Position numbers and translations under genes: made by a program
The notes under the pieces: generated by a model
The model's database searches: none
Told to the model about the DNA's origin: nothing
Seen by the model: only the letters and a program-made list of their open reading frames with translations
DNA from: an uncultured Alistipes sp.
GTDB lineage: Bacteria > Bacteroidota > Bacteroidia > Bacteroidales > Rikenellaceae
NCBI GenBank assembly: GCA_900539755.1
Contig: UQDC01000002.1
Span: forward strand, 186,001 to 250,000
Direction: 5' to 3'
DNA: 64,000 bases
Part shown: positions 1-9,164 of the stretch, piece by piece
Numbering within the stretch: position 1 is the first letter of the stretch
Layout: the number at the start of each line of letters is the position of its first letter

Positions 1-129
1 TGGAGTAATGCGCTTCCGATTGGCCAACAAGGGATGTGATTCAAGATAGGATGTAGCAAGTACAGACAGAGGGTGGGAGTGGAGCTGCACGGATCGGTTG
101 GCTTTGGTGGTGCGGTATGCAAAACCACA

Positions 130-166
130 AATAAAAAACATCCGAACTGCGATCGTTCGGATGTTT
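130..166 (-). terminator. Rho-independent terminator of tRNA-Glu
   Basis: A perfect 12-bp stem (136-147 with 155-166, 7-nt loop) lies four bases beyond the 3' end of the tRNA on the minus strand. It is followed by a run of T on that strand (complement of the A-rich 130-135). Seen directly in the sequence. Confidence 0.85.
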
Positions 167-169
167 GAG

Positions 170-241
170 TACTCTGTAAGGGAATCGAACCCTTATTTAG
201 AGACTGAGAATCTCTCGTCCTAGCCGTTAGACGAACAGAGC
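170..241 (-). tRNA. tRNA-Glu (anticodon CTC)
   Basis: Read on the minus strand, the sequence folds into a full cloverleaf. The acceptor stem is GCTCTGT/ACAGAGT (first pair G-U). The D stem is GTCT/GGAC, the anticodon stem AGAGA/TCTCT, and the 7-base loop TTCTCAG places CTC at positions 34-36. The T arm is AAGGGTTCGATTCCCTT. The discriminator is A and CCA is not encoded. It decodes GAG (Glu). It has its own promoter upstream and a terminator downstream, so it is a single-gene unit. Confidence 0.93.
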
Positions 242-259
242 AGGATTACTTTCGTGGTG

Positions 260-290
260 CAAAGATAGGTAAAAAATTTTTTGTACCAAA
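260..290 (-). promoter_or_regulatory. Bacteroidetes-type promoter of tRNA-Glu
   Basis: The minus strand carries a -7 box TATCTTTG (260-267) and a TTTG -33 box (287-290) separated by 19 bp. This matches the TTTG/TAnnTTTG consensus known for the Bacteroidetes housekeeping sigma factor. It lies about 20 bp upstream of the tRNA 5' end. Confidence 0.85.
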
Positions 291-837
291 TTTCGACTCT
301 GTTTTTTTATGGGTGAATGTAAATCGAGGTGAGATTAAAGGTGTTTTATTGAGGATTGGCGGGGTGAGGGAGCTTGTTGGGTGAGAGAACGGTTTGATGA
401 AACGGGTGCATTGAGTTTAGATCGAACGGGTGGGGAATTGGGCCGCCCGACGTGACAAAAAGCGTTGCCTTTTGAGTCGATCAACCCTGCTACAACCAAT
501 GCACACCCTTTCTGATGCGGCATCCCTCCTGTAAAAATCAGCGGCTGGTGGTAGCTTTTCGATTTAATATTCTATTTTTGTAGAAGGTTCAGCGACGATC
601 CGCAGAACCAGACATATTACGAACGTTTCGTTACGTTTTCTTTCACACTCAAACTTCGCAACTTTGATCAACAGAAAGAGATGTAACAGGACGCTCCGTG
701 GACGTATGTATTGTACAATAGGTTTTGGCCTGTTTTGTTGCAATACTCGTTTCCCGTGGGCTGTCCGTGTTGCTTATTTCTGTTGGGGCAGCGAAGGCCT
801 GAGTGTGGGGTAAGTCAATACGGCAACCCACGTTTTT
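291..837. other. Intergenic region with one possible + strand promoter
   Basis: No convincing coding region is seen between the tRNA-Glu promoter and the DprA-like gene. A TATTTTTG box at 573-580 (+) fits the -7 consensus and could serve the gene at 838, which would give a leader of about 250 nt. The open frames here lack family signatures and look fortuitous. Confidence 0.5.
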
Positions 838-1311
838 ATGGCTTTCGATTACGATTACAAGGGCAATTACGCTCTGCTCGACCGTCCGTCGGTCGCCTTC
901 TTCGCCTCGCGCGTTGTTCCTCCTGCCATTCGAGAACAGGCTCTCCAATGGGCCAAACAGTGTTGCTCCACCGATCGGGTCGTGATGAGCGGTTTCCATT
1001 CTCCACTCGAAAAAGAGGTGTTCCAGTTGTTGCTGGCCGCACGCCATCCAGTCATCTGGGGATTAGGGCGTACTCTCTATCGCCGTTATCCGCCGGAGGT
1101 TGAGGTGGCTCTCTCGGAAGCACGCATCCTGATTTTCTCAGTGCGCAATGCTCAAAGAACCGGATGGCATACCGCTTTGGTCAGAAACTATGTGATCGCC
1201 TCCATGTCCGATGAAAGTGTTTATGCGATAAATGAGGAGGGGCGCAGCAGTTCTCTCGATGTTTTGTATGGGTTGGAAACAGGAACCAAACCGGTATGCC
1301 TCTTTCACTGA
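838..1311 (+). CDS. Small DprA-like (SLOG/Rossmann) protein
   Basis: This 157-aa protein resembles the Rossmann core of DNA-processing protein DprA/Smf. About residue 50 is a glycine turn (VMSGFHSPLEKE) where DprA has its ligand-binding glycine loop. Further on, a PPEVEVALSEA segment is followed by RNYVIASMSDESVYA, which matches the DprA RNRIIxGLS motif. It lacks the N-terminal helical domain and C-terminal winged helix of full DprA (usually about 360 aa), so it is a minimal one-domain form. In this fold family it could bind ssDNA or a nucleotide, but the substrate is unknown. It stands alone, with the convergent metY downstream. The family call is inference from motif resemblance; it could instead belong to another SLOG group such as the LOG-like proteins. 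Confidence 0.6.
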   Translation: MAFDYDYKGNYALLDRPSVAFFASRVVPPAIREQALQWAKQCCSTDRVVMSGFHSPLEKEVFQLLLAARHPVIWGLGRTLYRRYPPEVEVALSEARILIFSVRNAQRTGWHTALVRNYVIASMSDESVYAINEEGRSSSLDVLYGLETGTKPVCLFH

Positions 1312-1792
1312 ATTTTTAGATTTTTTTAGTTTTAGCCATTCATGTGATGCAATCTTGTGTGGCTCGTGTTTCTGCGTAGTTTGTCTGTATTCCCTGATAA
1401 CCTTCCTCTTCCCTTAGGTTTCGGAGTATGTTGCCGGTGGGAAATTTTGAATTGGTAGTTTAGCTGTTTTTGTAAAAGAGAACAGAACAGTGAACGCACC
1501 TCTGCACTCACAAATAAATATGCCCTTCTGAGGTTCGCTTTGGTGCTACTCCCAGAAGGGCAATATTCAAAATCAATAATAATCAATCGGAAACATTTGG
1601 GGCCGATCGCTACAATGTGCCTGCCCGAATCAAGAGTTCCAATCAACTGTCCGAATCAATCTATGTGATGACTTGAATCGAATCAAGCCCGTTACTATTA
1701 CGACACCGGTCGTTTCTTTGGGAAAACCTCAGCTACTATCTTCGGTAAGTGTCGTTTCCGTTTGTCGTCTTTGTCGGAGATCTGTCTCTTGC
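1312..1792. other. Intergenic region with a strong inverted repeat
   Basis: The only clear structure between these convergent genes is a 10-bp perfect stem (TGCCCTTCTG at 1521-1530 with its complement at 1553-1562) around a 22-nt loop. On the minus strand it is followed by an A/T-rich tail, so it may terminate metY, although it lies about 230 bp past that stop codon. No gene was recognised here. Confidence 0.5.
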
Positions 1793-3079
1793 TTACCGAA
1801 TCGCCTCCATGGCCTGTTCGATGTCGGCAATGATGTCATCCGCATCCTCGATACCTACCGAGAATCGGATCAGATCCGGAGCTATACCTGCAGCAATCAA
1901 CTGCTCGTCCGTGAGCTGGCGATGGGTGTGGCTGGCCGGGTGCAGCACCGAAGTGCGGGTATCGGCTACATGGGTAACAATGGCACAAAGCTTCAGCGAA
2001 TCCATGAAACGGATCGACTCGTCACGCCCTCCCTTCAGACCGAATGCAATGACACCGCAAGAACCCTTGGGCAGATATTTTTGCCCCAGTGCATAGTATT
2101 TGTCCTCTTTTAAGCCAGGATAGTGTACCCATGCCACCTTGTCGTTGGCCTGCAGGTATTCGGCCACTTTCTGTGCATTGCGGCAGTGGCGTTCCATACG
2201 GACATCCAGCGTTTCGAGTCCCATGTTGAGGAGAAAGGCGTTCTGAGGTGCCTGAATCGAACCAAGATCACGCATCAACTGCACGGTAGCTTTGGTGATG
2301 TAGGCCATTTTGCCGAAAGATTTGCTGTAAACCAGTCCGTGATAGGAGGGATCCGGTTGGGTCAGACCGGGGAATTTGTCGGCATGAGCCTCCCAATCGA
2401 AATTGCCGCTATCGACAATGGCTCCACCGACAGCAGTAGCGTGACCGTCCATATATTTGGTGGTCGCGTGGGTGACGATATCGGCTCCCCATTCGAACGG
2501 ACGACAGTTGATCGGGGTGGCAAAAGTGTTATCGACAATCAGAGGTACCCCATGGCTGTGGGCAATGCGGGCAAATTTTTCAATGTCCAGCACCTCCACA
2601 CCCGGGTTGCTGATCGTCTCTCCGAACAACAATTTGGTATTGGGACGGAATGCGGCAGCAATCTCCTCTTCGGGGGCATCCTGGTTGATGAAGGTCGATT
2701 CGATACCCATTTTCGGCATGGTGACTGCGAACAGATTGAATGTTCCACCGTAAATGGTCGAGGAGCATACAATGTGATCACCTGCCGAGCAAAGATTGAG
2801 CACCGCATAGAAATTGGCGGCCTGTCCCGAGGAGGTGAGCATGCCTGCTACACCACCTTCGAGTGCTGCGATTTTTGCAGCCACTGCATCGTTGGTCGGG
2901 TTCTGCAGACGGGTGTAAAAATAGCCGCTCTCTTCGAGATCGAACAGTTTGGCCATTTGATCACTGGTTTCGTATTTGAAAGTGGTACTCTGATAAATGG
3001 GAAGTACACGAGGCTCTCCTTTTTTGGGGGTCCACCCTGCCTGTACGCAGAGGGTCGCCGGTTTCATTTTTGTACTCAT
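1793..3079 (-). CDS. metY: O-acetylhomoserine sulfhydrylase (MetY)
   Basis: A PLP enzyme of the Cys/Met metabolism family that makes homocysteine from O-acetylhomoserine and sulfide (direct sulfhydrylation) in the cytoplasm. It has 428 aa, the usual MetY length. Visible motifs are LQNPTNDAV near the N-terminus, the tyrosine/SSGQAA phosphate-binding region, DNTFATP, and the Schiff-base lysine in HATTKYMDGHATAVGG. The C-terminal region TSVLHPASHTHRQL and RFSVGIED is typical of the family. It stands alone between convergent and divergent spacers. I saw no SAM riboswitch in its leader. The start at 3079 fits the family N-terminus (residue 8 onward TLCVQAG). A close alternative within the family is cystathionine gamma-synthase/lyase, but the 428-aa length and internal insert favour MetY. 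Confidence 0.92.
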   Translation of the reverse strand: MSTKMKPATLCVQAGWTPKKGEPRVLPIYQSTTFKYETSDQMAKLFDLEESGYFYTRLQNPTNDAVAAKIAALEGGVAGMLTSSGQAANFYAVLNLCSAGDHIVCSSTIYGGTFNLFAVTMPKMGIESTFINQDAPEEEIAAAFRPNTKLLFGETISNPGVEVLDIEKFARIAHSHGVPLIVDNTFATPINCRPFEWGADIVTHATTKYMDGHATAVGGAIVDSGNFDWEAHADKFPGLTQPDPSYHGLVYSKSFGKMAYITKATVQLMRDLGSIQAPQNAFLLNMGLETLDVRMERHCRNAQKVAEYLQANDKVAWVHYPGLKEDKYYALGQKYLPKGSCGVIAFGLKGGRDESIRFMDSLKLCAIVTHVADTRTSVLHPASHTHRQLTDEQLIAAGIAPDLIRFSVGIEDADDIIADIEQAMEAIR

Positions 3080-3565
3080 TGTGATACAGTTTTGTGTTGA
3101 ATATCTCAGATTGTTTCCCTTTCGGCGGACCTGATCGATCTATAGAAATTGTATCGAACGCAAATTGTCCGTAATGTGTTACGAAAGGCGAAAGGTTTGC
3201 CAATATAGAAATTTTTTTTCAGAAAGCGTACGGAGCGTCCTGTAAATCGACAAAAAGATAATCTCTCCATGCATGCCGGAATGGCCCGGTATGGGGATGA
3301 TGAGCAGGAAATTTCCCTATAAATGGGGATTGAGGATGAGAGTGTAGCGACCTAATTTTGTTTTCGTAATCTAAAAGCCGCGCGTAAGCCGGAATCTTCT
3401 CCAAATGCCATAGGGAGCAAGAAACGATAGACTGTTTGATTTGTGTTAATGTGTTGGTTATGCCGGTGCCTTTGGGTGCCGGCTTTTTTGTCGGACGAGG
3501 ATTTTTAGAATTAGAAGTGGAAACTCTATGTGTCTGTCTATGGGTATAGGTCGCCTTTGGTGGAA
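3080..3565. other. Intergenic region holding a candidate small RNA
   Basis: No protein gene was recognised between metY and the mgtC-like gene. The + strand has a promoter-like box at 3353 and a strong terminator at 3462-3489, described separately. The metY leader side (3080-3230) shows no clear -7 box or riboswitch fold. Confidence 0.5.
3353..3489 (+). ncRNA. Candidate small RNA with own promoter and terminator
   Basis: A TAATTTTG -7 box at 3353-3360 matches TAnnTTTG. About 100 bp downstream, a 9-bp hairpin (3462-3470 with 3475-3483, TTTG loop, two G-U pairs) is followed by six T residues, a textbook terminator on the + strand. The neighbouring genes are both on the minus strand, so this terminator serves neither. 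The stretch between has no usable open frame. I infer a transcript of about 120 nt from 3367. I do not recognise an RNA family, and the -33 box is poor. Confidence 0.4.
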
Positions 3566-4276
3566 CTATTCCATTTCGGTCAAGGTCAGATCAGGCAGGG
3601 CTTGGATATAAGAGAAGATGGCCTGCTCCTCTTTTTGCTCCCGAATTTTGATCACGAGAGCCACGCGGTACAGCGTCTGGTCTCCGTGATGCTCTTCTGT
3701 CGTCTTGTAGCTGATAATCCTGTAGTGCCTTTGATCCAGTTCGTTGAGAATCTTGGTTAAATTTTCCTGGCGGTGGGTGGTGAAACGAACGATCATTGTG
3801 CGTAATCCGACATTTTTAAATAATAGGGTCAGAAGCTCCAGACTCGCCAACGTAAGCAGGGTTGCCGCAACTCCCAGTCCATACAATCCTCCGCCGATTG
3901 CCATACCGATTCCGGCTGTTGCCCACAAACCGGCAGCCGTCGTCAGCCCCCGGACAAATTGCTTTTGGAAAATGATCGTGCCGGCCCCCAAAAAGCCAAT
4001 ACCACTGACAATTTGAGCAGCAACACGACTGGGATCGAGTTTGATGGTCGGATCGTTGTGGAGTATCTCTGCAAAACCGTATTGCGAGATAATCATGAAA
4101 AGCGCGCTGCCTAAAGATACAAGGAAATGGGTGCGGAAACCAGCCTCCTTCGCGCGATACTCGCGGTCAAGGCCGATTACAGCTCCAAGGATTCCGGCCA
4201 ACAGCAGTCGTAAAGTGAGTTCCCAAATCATGGCGGTCGTGATTAAAATCGGGGCGACCTGTTTTTGTATTGACAT
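3566..4276 (-). CDS. MgtC/SapB family membrane protein
   Basis: A 236-aa integral membrane protein of the MgtC/SapB family, associated with growth under low magnesium and membrane homeostasis; biochemical activity is not settled. The family hallmark REYRAKEAGFRTHFLVSLG follows the first membrane segment. Four or so hydrophobic segments fill residues 15-165 (including a glycine-rich GIGFLGAGTII stretch). The C-terminal 75 residues form a soluble ACT-like domain. The start at 4276 is the longest; methionine 16 (4231) sits nearer the first membrane segment and is a plausible alternative. It is a single gene, oriented like the GH3 gene upstream but separated by 127 bp. Confidence 0.88.
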   Translation of the reverse strand: MSIQKQVAPILITTAMIWELTLRLLLAGILGAVIGLDREYRAKEAGFRTHFLVSLGSALFMIISQYGFAEILHNDPTIKLDPSRVAAQIVSGIGFLGAGTIIFQKQFVRGLTTAAGLWATAGIGMAIGGGLYGLGVAATLLTLASLELLTLLFKNVGLRTMIVRFTTHRQENLTKILNELDQRHYRIISYKTTEEHHGDQTLYRVALVIKIREQKEEQAIFSYIQALPDLTLTEME

Positions 4277-4403
4277 GCCGCCCCGATTGTGGTTAAAAGA
4301 TAGATTCCGAACCTAATGGACTCTGCCCGTTTGATAACGAGTCTCAGTTGTCCATTAAGTCATGTAAGTCATGGGAAAGTATGCCCCATGGCTCAATGCT
4401 GTT

Positions 4404-6860
4404 CTATTGGGCTGCTTGATCCGCAGCAGGAATCGAATCAGGTGGTAATAATACGTCGTGTACCTTTTCAATGCATGCGGCCTTCAGATCGGCAGTCTTC
4501 TCAAGCTGGATGTCTGCGGATGATGCTCCGATCAGAAACTTGTATGTGCCGCCTTCCAGTTGCCAGCTGCTCGACTCGGTGTCGAATGATGCCAATGTCT
4601 CGACAGGAACATACATGGTCAATGTCTGAGCCTGGCCGGGCTGCAAAAGATCGGTTTTGGCAAAGGCTTTCAGCTCTTTGGCCGGTTTGATCATATCCTT
4701 GCCCGGAGCCGCAACGTAAAGTTGTGCCACTTCACGACCCTGACGCTTGCCTGTGTTGGTGATCTTGCAGGTGATGCGGAATTGATCCCCTTCACGGGTC
4801 AGTGTCATGTTGTCATATTGGAATGTCGTGTAGCTGAGTCCATAACCGAAAGGATAGGATACGGCTACATTCTTGGTGTCGAAATAGCGGTAGCCTACAA
4901 ATACGCCCTCTTCATAGATGGTGTAGTCGAGGTTCTTTGTGCCGGTATAGGGCAACGTGTGGTTGGTCGAGAGCGATTCGTGGAATACCTCTATATCCAA
5001 ATCTTCACGGTGCGGGAAGTTGGCCGCTGTGGGCTCATCTTCATAACGGATGGAGAAGCTCATCGGGAGTTTGCCGGCAGGTGTGGCCTTTCCGGTCAGG
5101 ACATCGGCAATGGCATGGCCACCCTCCTGTCCCGGCAGCCAAGCTACCAAGATCGCATCGGGAATTATTTTCCATGAAGCTGTTTCGACCGGACCTCCAA
5201 TGTTCAGTACGACAATACACTTTTTGCCAACAGCATGGAAGGCTTCACTCACTCTGCGAATCAATCCAAGTTCCATATCGGAGAGGTAATAATCCGTGCC
5301 GACGATGCGGTCGAACAATTCGCCGCAGATACGTCCGATCGTGATGATGGCTACATCCTGTGTGCGAGCAGCTCGGGCAATCTCTGCATCGGAAACCTCC
5401 ATTTGACGGGCCTGTGGGCGGATGTGGTGCTCCCACCAGCGTTTCGGTGCCGGAAGGGTCGCTTTGTCCGCAACAATGTATTGTTGATAGGTTTGCTGCA
5501 ATTTTTTGTCGGGACGGATGCCGGCAGCAGCCAGCCCCTGATCGACGGAAACAGTGTAGGCACTGTTGACGGTACCGCTTCCCGTACCTCCCGGCAGCAG
5601 ATCGTACGACGAGATGCCAAAAATAGCCGCTTTACGGATGGATGAAGCCAAAGGCAGAGTATTGTCTTGGTTGCTGAGCAGAACCATACCGTCGGCAGCA
5701 GCCGTGCGGGCAATGGCAGCGGATGCTTTCAGGTCGGGTTTGTCCGAGAAGGGGTATTGGGCGAAATGTGGAGAACGGAGAATTAACTCCAAAACATGTT
5801 TTACATTGCGATCCACATCACGTAGAGAGAGTTTTCCTTCCCTAATAGCAGCCAGTAGCTCTTCACGTTGATTGGGTAAACCTGGCATTAACAGATCGCA
5901 CCCTGCATAAATATTGCGGGGTGCATCGTCAGCACCCAACCAATCGGAAATTACTGCTCCTTTGTATCCCCATTCGTCACGCAAAACGGTAGTGAGCAGG
6001 TCTGTCCGCTCTGCTGCAAACTCTCCGTTCAACTTGTTGTAGGAGCTCATGATTGTCCATGGATCAGCCTCCTTGACAATGATCTCGAATGGGCGAAGGT
6101 ACATCTCGCGCAATGTGCGAGGATCGACAATCGAGCTGTTGTTAAGTCGGTTCGTCTCTTGATTGTTGGCGGCAAAGTGTTTGATCGAAACTCCAACCTG
6201 TTTCTGCTGAATACCCTTCACCATAGCCACACCGATTTTACCGGTCAATAACGGGTCTTCCGAATAATATTCGAAATTGCGGCCATTGAGCGGGTTGCGC
6301 TGCAAATTCATGCCAGGTCCGAGAATCACATCGACTCCGTATTCATGCACTTCATTGCCTATGGCATTGCCGACACGGCGAACCATAGAAGTATCCCATG
6401 TTGCGGCTAATTGAGTCCCGATGGGGAATTGGGTCGCATAAAAGGTCTGATCTGTACTGTCGCGTTTGGCCGAGATGCGAAGTCCGGCAGGTCCGTCTGC
6501 AAAAACAATGGCAGGAATTCCCAAACGGGCGATTGGGAAGGTCGTGCCGGCTGCACCTGGAACCAATTTGCGGGTTTGACCGATGATGGCTGCTTCCAGG
6601 TCAGTAGCGCTTGTGCCTGCTCCAACGAGCAGATATACTTTCTCTTCAATGGTCATCGCATCGATCACATCTTGAAGAGGATCGATTCCCAGTTGAGGAG
6701 CCTTGGCCTCTTGTTGACAGGGCTTGTTGGTCGATGCAGCCTGTGAAACTGAAGCAACATCGGTAATAGTTGAGAACGTAGTGCGAGCTGAGAGGTCGGT
6801 TGTGCAGAGGGCGGCGAGAGCCAGCACTAACGAACCATATCTCTGGGCGTTTCGTTTCAT
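4404..6860 (-). CDS. Secreted glycoside hydrolase family 3 (beta-glucosidase type)
   Basis: An 818-aa exported exo-acting glycosidase, probably periplasmic or outer-membrane associated, cleaving terminal beta-linked sugars. It has an N-terminal signal peptide (residues 1-25, hydrophobic LVLALAALC). The GH3 N-terminal TIM barrel spans about 60-390 and contains GPGMNLQRNPLNGRNFEYYS, the KHFAANNQE motif and the catalytic nucleophile Asp306 in VISDWLGADD. The GH3 C-terminal alpha/beta sandwich follows (about 390-660), then a fibronectin-III-like domain to the end. It is longer than the minimal enzyme but normal for the BglX-like group. No SusC/D pair, sulfatase or other glycosidase is next to it, so no polysaccharide locus supports a substrate. 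A possible promoter lies 42 bp upstream. Confidence 0.93.
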   Translation of the reverse strand: MKRNAQRYGSLVLALAALCTTDLSARTTFSTITDVASVSQAASTNKPCQQEAKAPQLGIDPLQDVIDAMTIEEKVYLLVGAGTSATDLEAAIIGQTRKLVPGAAGTTFPIARLGIPAIVFADGPAGLRISAKRDSTDQTFYATQFPIGTQLAATWDTSMVRRVGNAIGNEVHEYGVDVILGPGMNLQRNPLNGRNFEYYSEDPLLTGKIGVAMVKGIQQKQVGVSIKHFAANNQETNRLNNSSIVDPRTLREMYLRPFEIIVKEADPWTIMSSYNKLNGEFAAERTDLLTTVLRDEWGYKGAVISDWLGADDAPRNIYAGCDLLMPGLPNQREELLAAIREGKLSLRDVDRNVKHVLELILRSPHFAQYPFSDKPDLKASAAIARTAAADGMVLLSNQDNTLPLASSIRKAAIFGISSYDLLPGGTGSGTVNSAYTVSVDQGLAAAGIRPDKKLQQTYQQYIVADKATLPAPKRWWEHHIRPQARQMEVSDAEIARAARTQDVAIITIGRICGELFDRIVGTDYYLSDMELGLIRRVSEAFHAVGKKCIVVLNIGGPVETASWKIIPDAILVAWLPGQEGGHAIADVLTGKATPAGKLPMSFSIRYEDEPTAANFPHREDLDIEVFHESLSTNHTLPYTGTKNLDYTIYEEGVFVGYRYFDTKNVAVSYPFGYGLSYTTFQYDNMTLTREGDQFRITCKITNTGKRQGREVAQLYVAAPGKDMIKPAKELKAFAKTDLLQPGQAQTLTMYVPVETLASFDTESSSWQLEGGTYKFLIGASSADIQLEKTADLKAACIEKVHDVLLPPDSIPAADQAAQ

Positions 6861-6901
6861 AAGGTTAGGATGTTTGTTATTTGAGGTTGTATTAGTTGAT
6901 T

Positions 6902-6909
6902 CAAATTTA
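6902..6909 (-). promoter_or_regulatory. Possible -7 box of the GH3 gene
   Basis: TAAATTTG on the minus strand fits TAnnTTTG and lies 42 bp upstream of the start codon. No good -33 box is at the expected spacing, so support is moderate. Confidence 0.45.
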
Positions 6910-7148
6910 GTGAAAATTTTATGACAATGTCAGATCCAAACGTGCCGAACTTTCTGCCAAATTGTCGTATAGTGTCTTTTGTGTAAAAAATATTTCAGAT
7001 GAGCAGAAATTTTTTGTTGTTCGGTTAGAGCTTTTAAATTTTTATTGATTGTTAGTGCCTCAAATTTAATTTGATGACACCTGATTTGATGAGAGGGGAT
7101 TGGATAGTTAAGTCAAATCCTTTATTGATTACAACGTTTGTTTGTTGA

Positions 7149-8780
7149 CTATTGGGGTTTATGCGTAACAGTATCTTGTCTTGTCTCTTTTTCTGGTCTA
7201 TTTGCAGTTTGCTTCTGTGCGGACGAGAAATGTCGCCGGTGACGTCGGTAACCACTTCGCGTTTTATTGGCAGAATTGGCCCCAGTGGAATCTTTGGATG
7301 TGTTGTTGGACTGGGCAGAAGTTGCATCATCCCGCTTTGACGTGGATTCTCCTGGTTGTTGAGACTTGGACAACTGTGCATAGATATCCGAAGGAGCTTT
7401 TGCCCCTTGTTTGGTGCTGTTTGTCTGTTCGCCTTGACGGTGTTTCGGAGTGCTATCCTTGTCGGCTGAATCTGCCTGTTTATTCAGTGTGTCGGTTTGC
7501 CCTTTGGACTGGAAACGTTGGTCATTGCGACGCTCCCTATTTCCGCGATCGTTCCGGCCGCCTCTCCGCCCGTTTTGACGACGATTGCCGTTGCGTCCCC
7601 CTCTGTTATTGCGACGTTTTTCAGTATCGGGGTTGTACGCGGGACCTTCGCCCAACTGAGCCGGTAAAGGCAGTTTTTCTACCTCCCGTTCCATAAACAG
7701 TTCAATACGGTGAAATTTACCCTGCTCTTTCTCGTTAACAAATGTCAAAGCACGTCCTGTCGCACTGGCCCGGGCTGTACGTCCGATGCGATGAATGTAA
7801 TCTTCAGGATCGTGTGGAACATCATAATTGACTACTGTGCCAATATCTTCGATGTCAATGCCTCGTGCAACGATATCCGTCGCTACCAACAGATCGATTT
7901 TCCCGTTTTTAAAAGCTAATATCACCTCTTCGCGCTGCTCCTGTTCCAGGTCGGAATGCATGGCAGCAGCATTGAGTTTCATCCGTTTGAGCATAAAGGT
8001 CAACTCTTTGACCTTCTGTTTGGACGAGGCAAAGATGATGGTTTTCGAATCCAGCGGATTGGAAAACAGTTCACGGATCAAATCGAGTTTTTGCGTTTCG
8101 TAACAGATGTAAGCACCTTGTTCAATCGCTTCATTGGGTTTGGAAACAGCGATATTGATTTCGGTAGGGTTATGCAGAATCTGTTTGGCCAATTCCCGGA
8201 TTTTGGGAGGTAGGGTAGCGGAAAACAACAAGGTCTGTCGCTTTTCGGGCAGGGCTTTGATGATTTTCATGATATCATCGTGAAACCCCATATCGAGCAT
8301 GCGATCCGCTTCATCCAGTACGAAATATTCCACATGCGAAAGGTCTATGCCACTGTTGGCCAGATGGGCCAATAATCGCCCGGGAGTTGCAACGACAATA
8401 TCGGAACCTCGCAACATCCCTTGCTTCTGTTGTTCCCATCCTATGCCGTCTCCTCCTCCATAAACAACAGTTGTAGAGAGAGGCAAGAAATAGGAAAATC
8501 CTTGGAACTGTACATCGATCTGCATGGCCAATTCGCGGGTGGGGACGACAATCAGTGACCTGACCACATTGTCGGAATTGGGTTTGCGAATGAGCTTGTC
8601 CAAAAGGGGCAGGGTGTATGCAGCAGTTTTACCTGTGCCGGTTTGGGCACAACCAATCAAGTCGTTGTCGTTGAGTATAATGGGAATCGTTGCCTCCTGT
8701 ACCGGTGTCATCTCGTGGAAATTCATCGCTTCGAGACTACGTAAAATATCCGGGTCGAGTCCGAGTTCGTCAAATCTCAT
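7149..8780 (-). CDS. rhlE: DEAD-box RNA helicase, RhlE type
   Basis: A 543-aa ATP-dependent RNA helicase for remodelling RNA structure (ribosome assembly, cold growth, RNA decay). All core motifs are visible: Q motif (TPVQEATIPIIL), motif I AQTGTGKTAA, Ia PTRELAMQ, II DEADRMLD, III SAT, and VI HRIGRTARA. The two RecA-like domains end near residue 365. The remaining ~175 residues are a low-complexity, strongly basic tail (NNRGGRNGNRRQNGRRGGR and a closing RRHRRHF region) that probably adds general RNA binding, as in other RhlE-type enzymes. The gene name is by family resemblance; CsdA/DeaD is less likely because the DbpA-type RNA-binding domain is absent. It stands alone, with a good -7 box 33 bp upstream. 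Confidence 0.9.
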   Translation of the reverse strand: MRFDELGLDPDILRSLEAMNFHEMTPVQEATIPIILNDNDLIGCAQTGTGKTAAYTLPLLDKLIRKPNSDNVVRSLIVVPTRELAMQIDVQFQGFSYFLPLSTTVVYGGGDGIGWEQQKQGMLRGSDIVVATPGRLLAHLANSGIDLSHVEYFVLDEADRMLDMGFHDDIMKIIKALPEKRQTLLFSATLPPKIRELAKQILHNPTEINIAVSKPNEAIEQGAYICYETQKLDLIRELFSNPLDSKTIIFASSKQKVKELTFMLKRMKLNAAAMHSDLEQEQREEVILAFKNGKIDLLVATDIVARGIDIEDIGTVVNYDVPHDPEDYIHRIGRTARASATGRALTFVNEKEQGKFHRIELFMEREVEKLPLPAQLGEGPAYNPDTEKRRNNRGGRNGNRRQNGRRGGRNDRGNRERRNDQRFQSKGQTDTLNKQADSADKDSTPKHRQGEQTNSTKQGAKAPSDIYAQLSKSQQPGESTSKRDDATSAQSNNTSKDSTGANSANKTRSGYRRHRRHFSSAQKQTANRPEKETRQDTVTHKPQ

Positions 8781-8812
8781 AGTTGTGTTTTATCGATACT
8801 TATCACTATTGA

Positions 8813-8820
8813 CAAAGATA
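8813..8820 (-). promoter_or_regulatory. -7 box of the RNA helicase gene
   Basis: TATCTTTG on the minus strand, 33 bp upstream of the helicase start codon, is a perfect TAnnTTTG match. The -33 region is not clear. Confidence 0.65.
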
Positions 8821-9164
8821 AGCAATAATTCGATTCTTTGAGATGTGGTGAATTTGGGGAGAATGAGAATTTAAGAACCATTTTTGATAAGATGTTTTGC
8901 TTTCTTGTTGACGTCTTTTGGCTGTGCAGACGATTCGGATAGACGGTTGTATTTTCTGTGGCGACTCCAAATTTTGAATAAAGTGAATGTGAGTGCGAGC
9001 GTATGTGGAAGTGTTGTTGGTGGAACGTTTGGTGTAACAGGATGGAATAGTTGGGATTTGTTATTAATATGTTGATATAGATGATGTAGTGTTTGTGTTT
9101 TGCGTGAGAAGAGAAACGAAATCCATATGAAAATAGCAAGGAGGAGGAGTGAAAAATTGACTTT
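8821..9164. other. Intergenic region, divergent promoters expected
   Basis: This spacer separates the divergent helicase and fusion genes. A purine-rich AAGGAGGAGG stretch at about 9137-9148 could be an unusual strong ribosome site for the gene at 9165. I recognised no + strand TAnnTTTG box and no gene. Confidence 0.4.

Noticed and set aside
3080..3230. SAM riboswitch expected before metY.
   Set aside because: No conserved SAM-aptamer core was visible; I cannot exclude an unfamiliar class.
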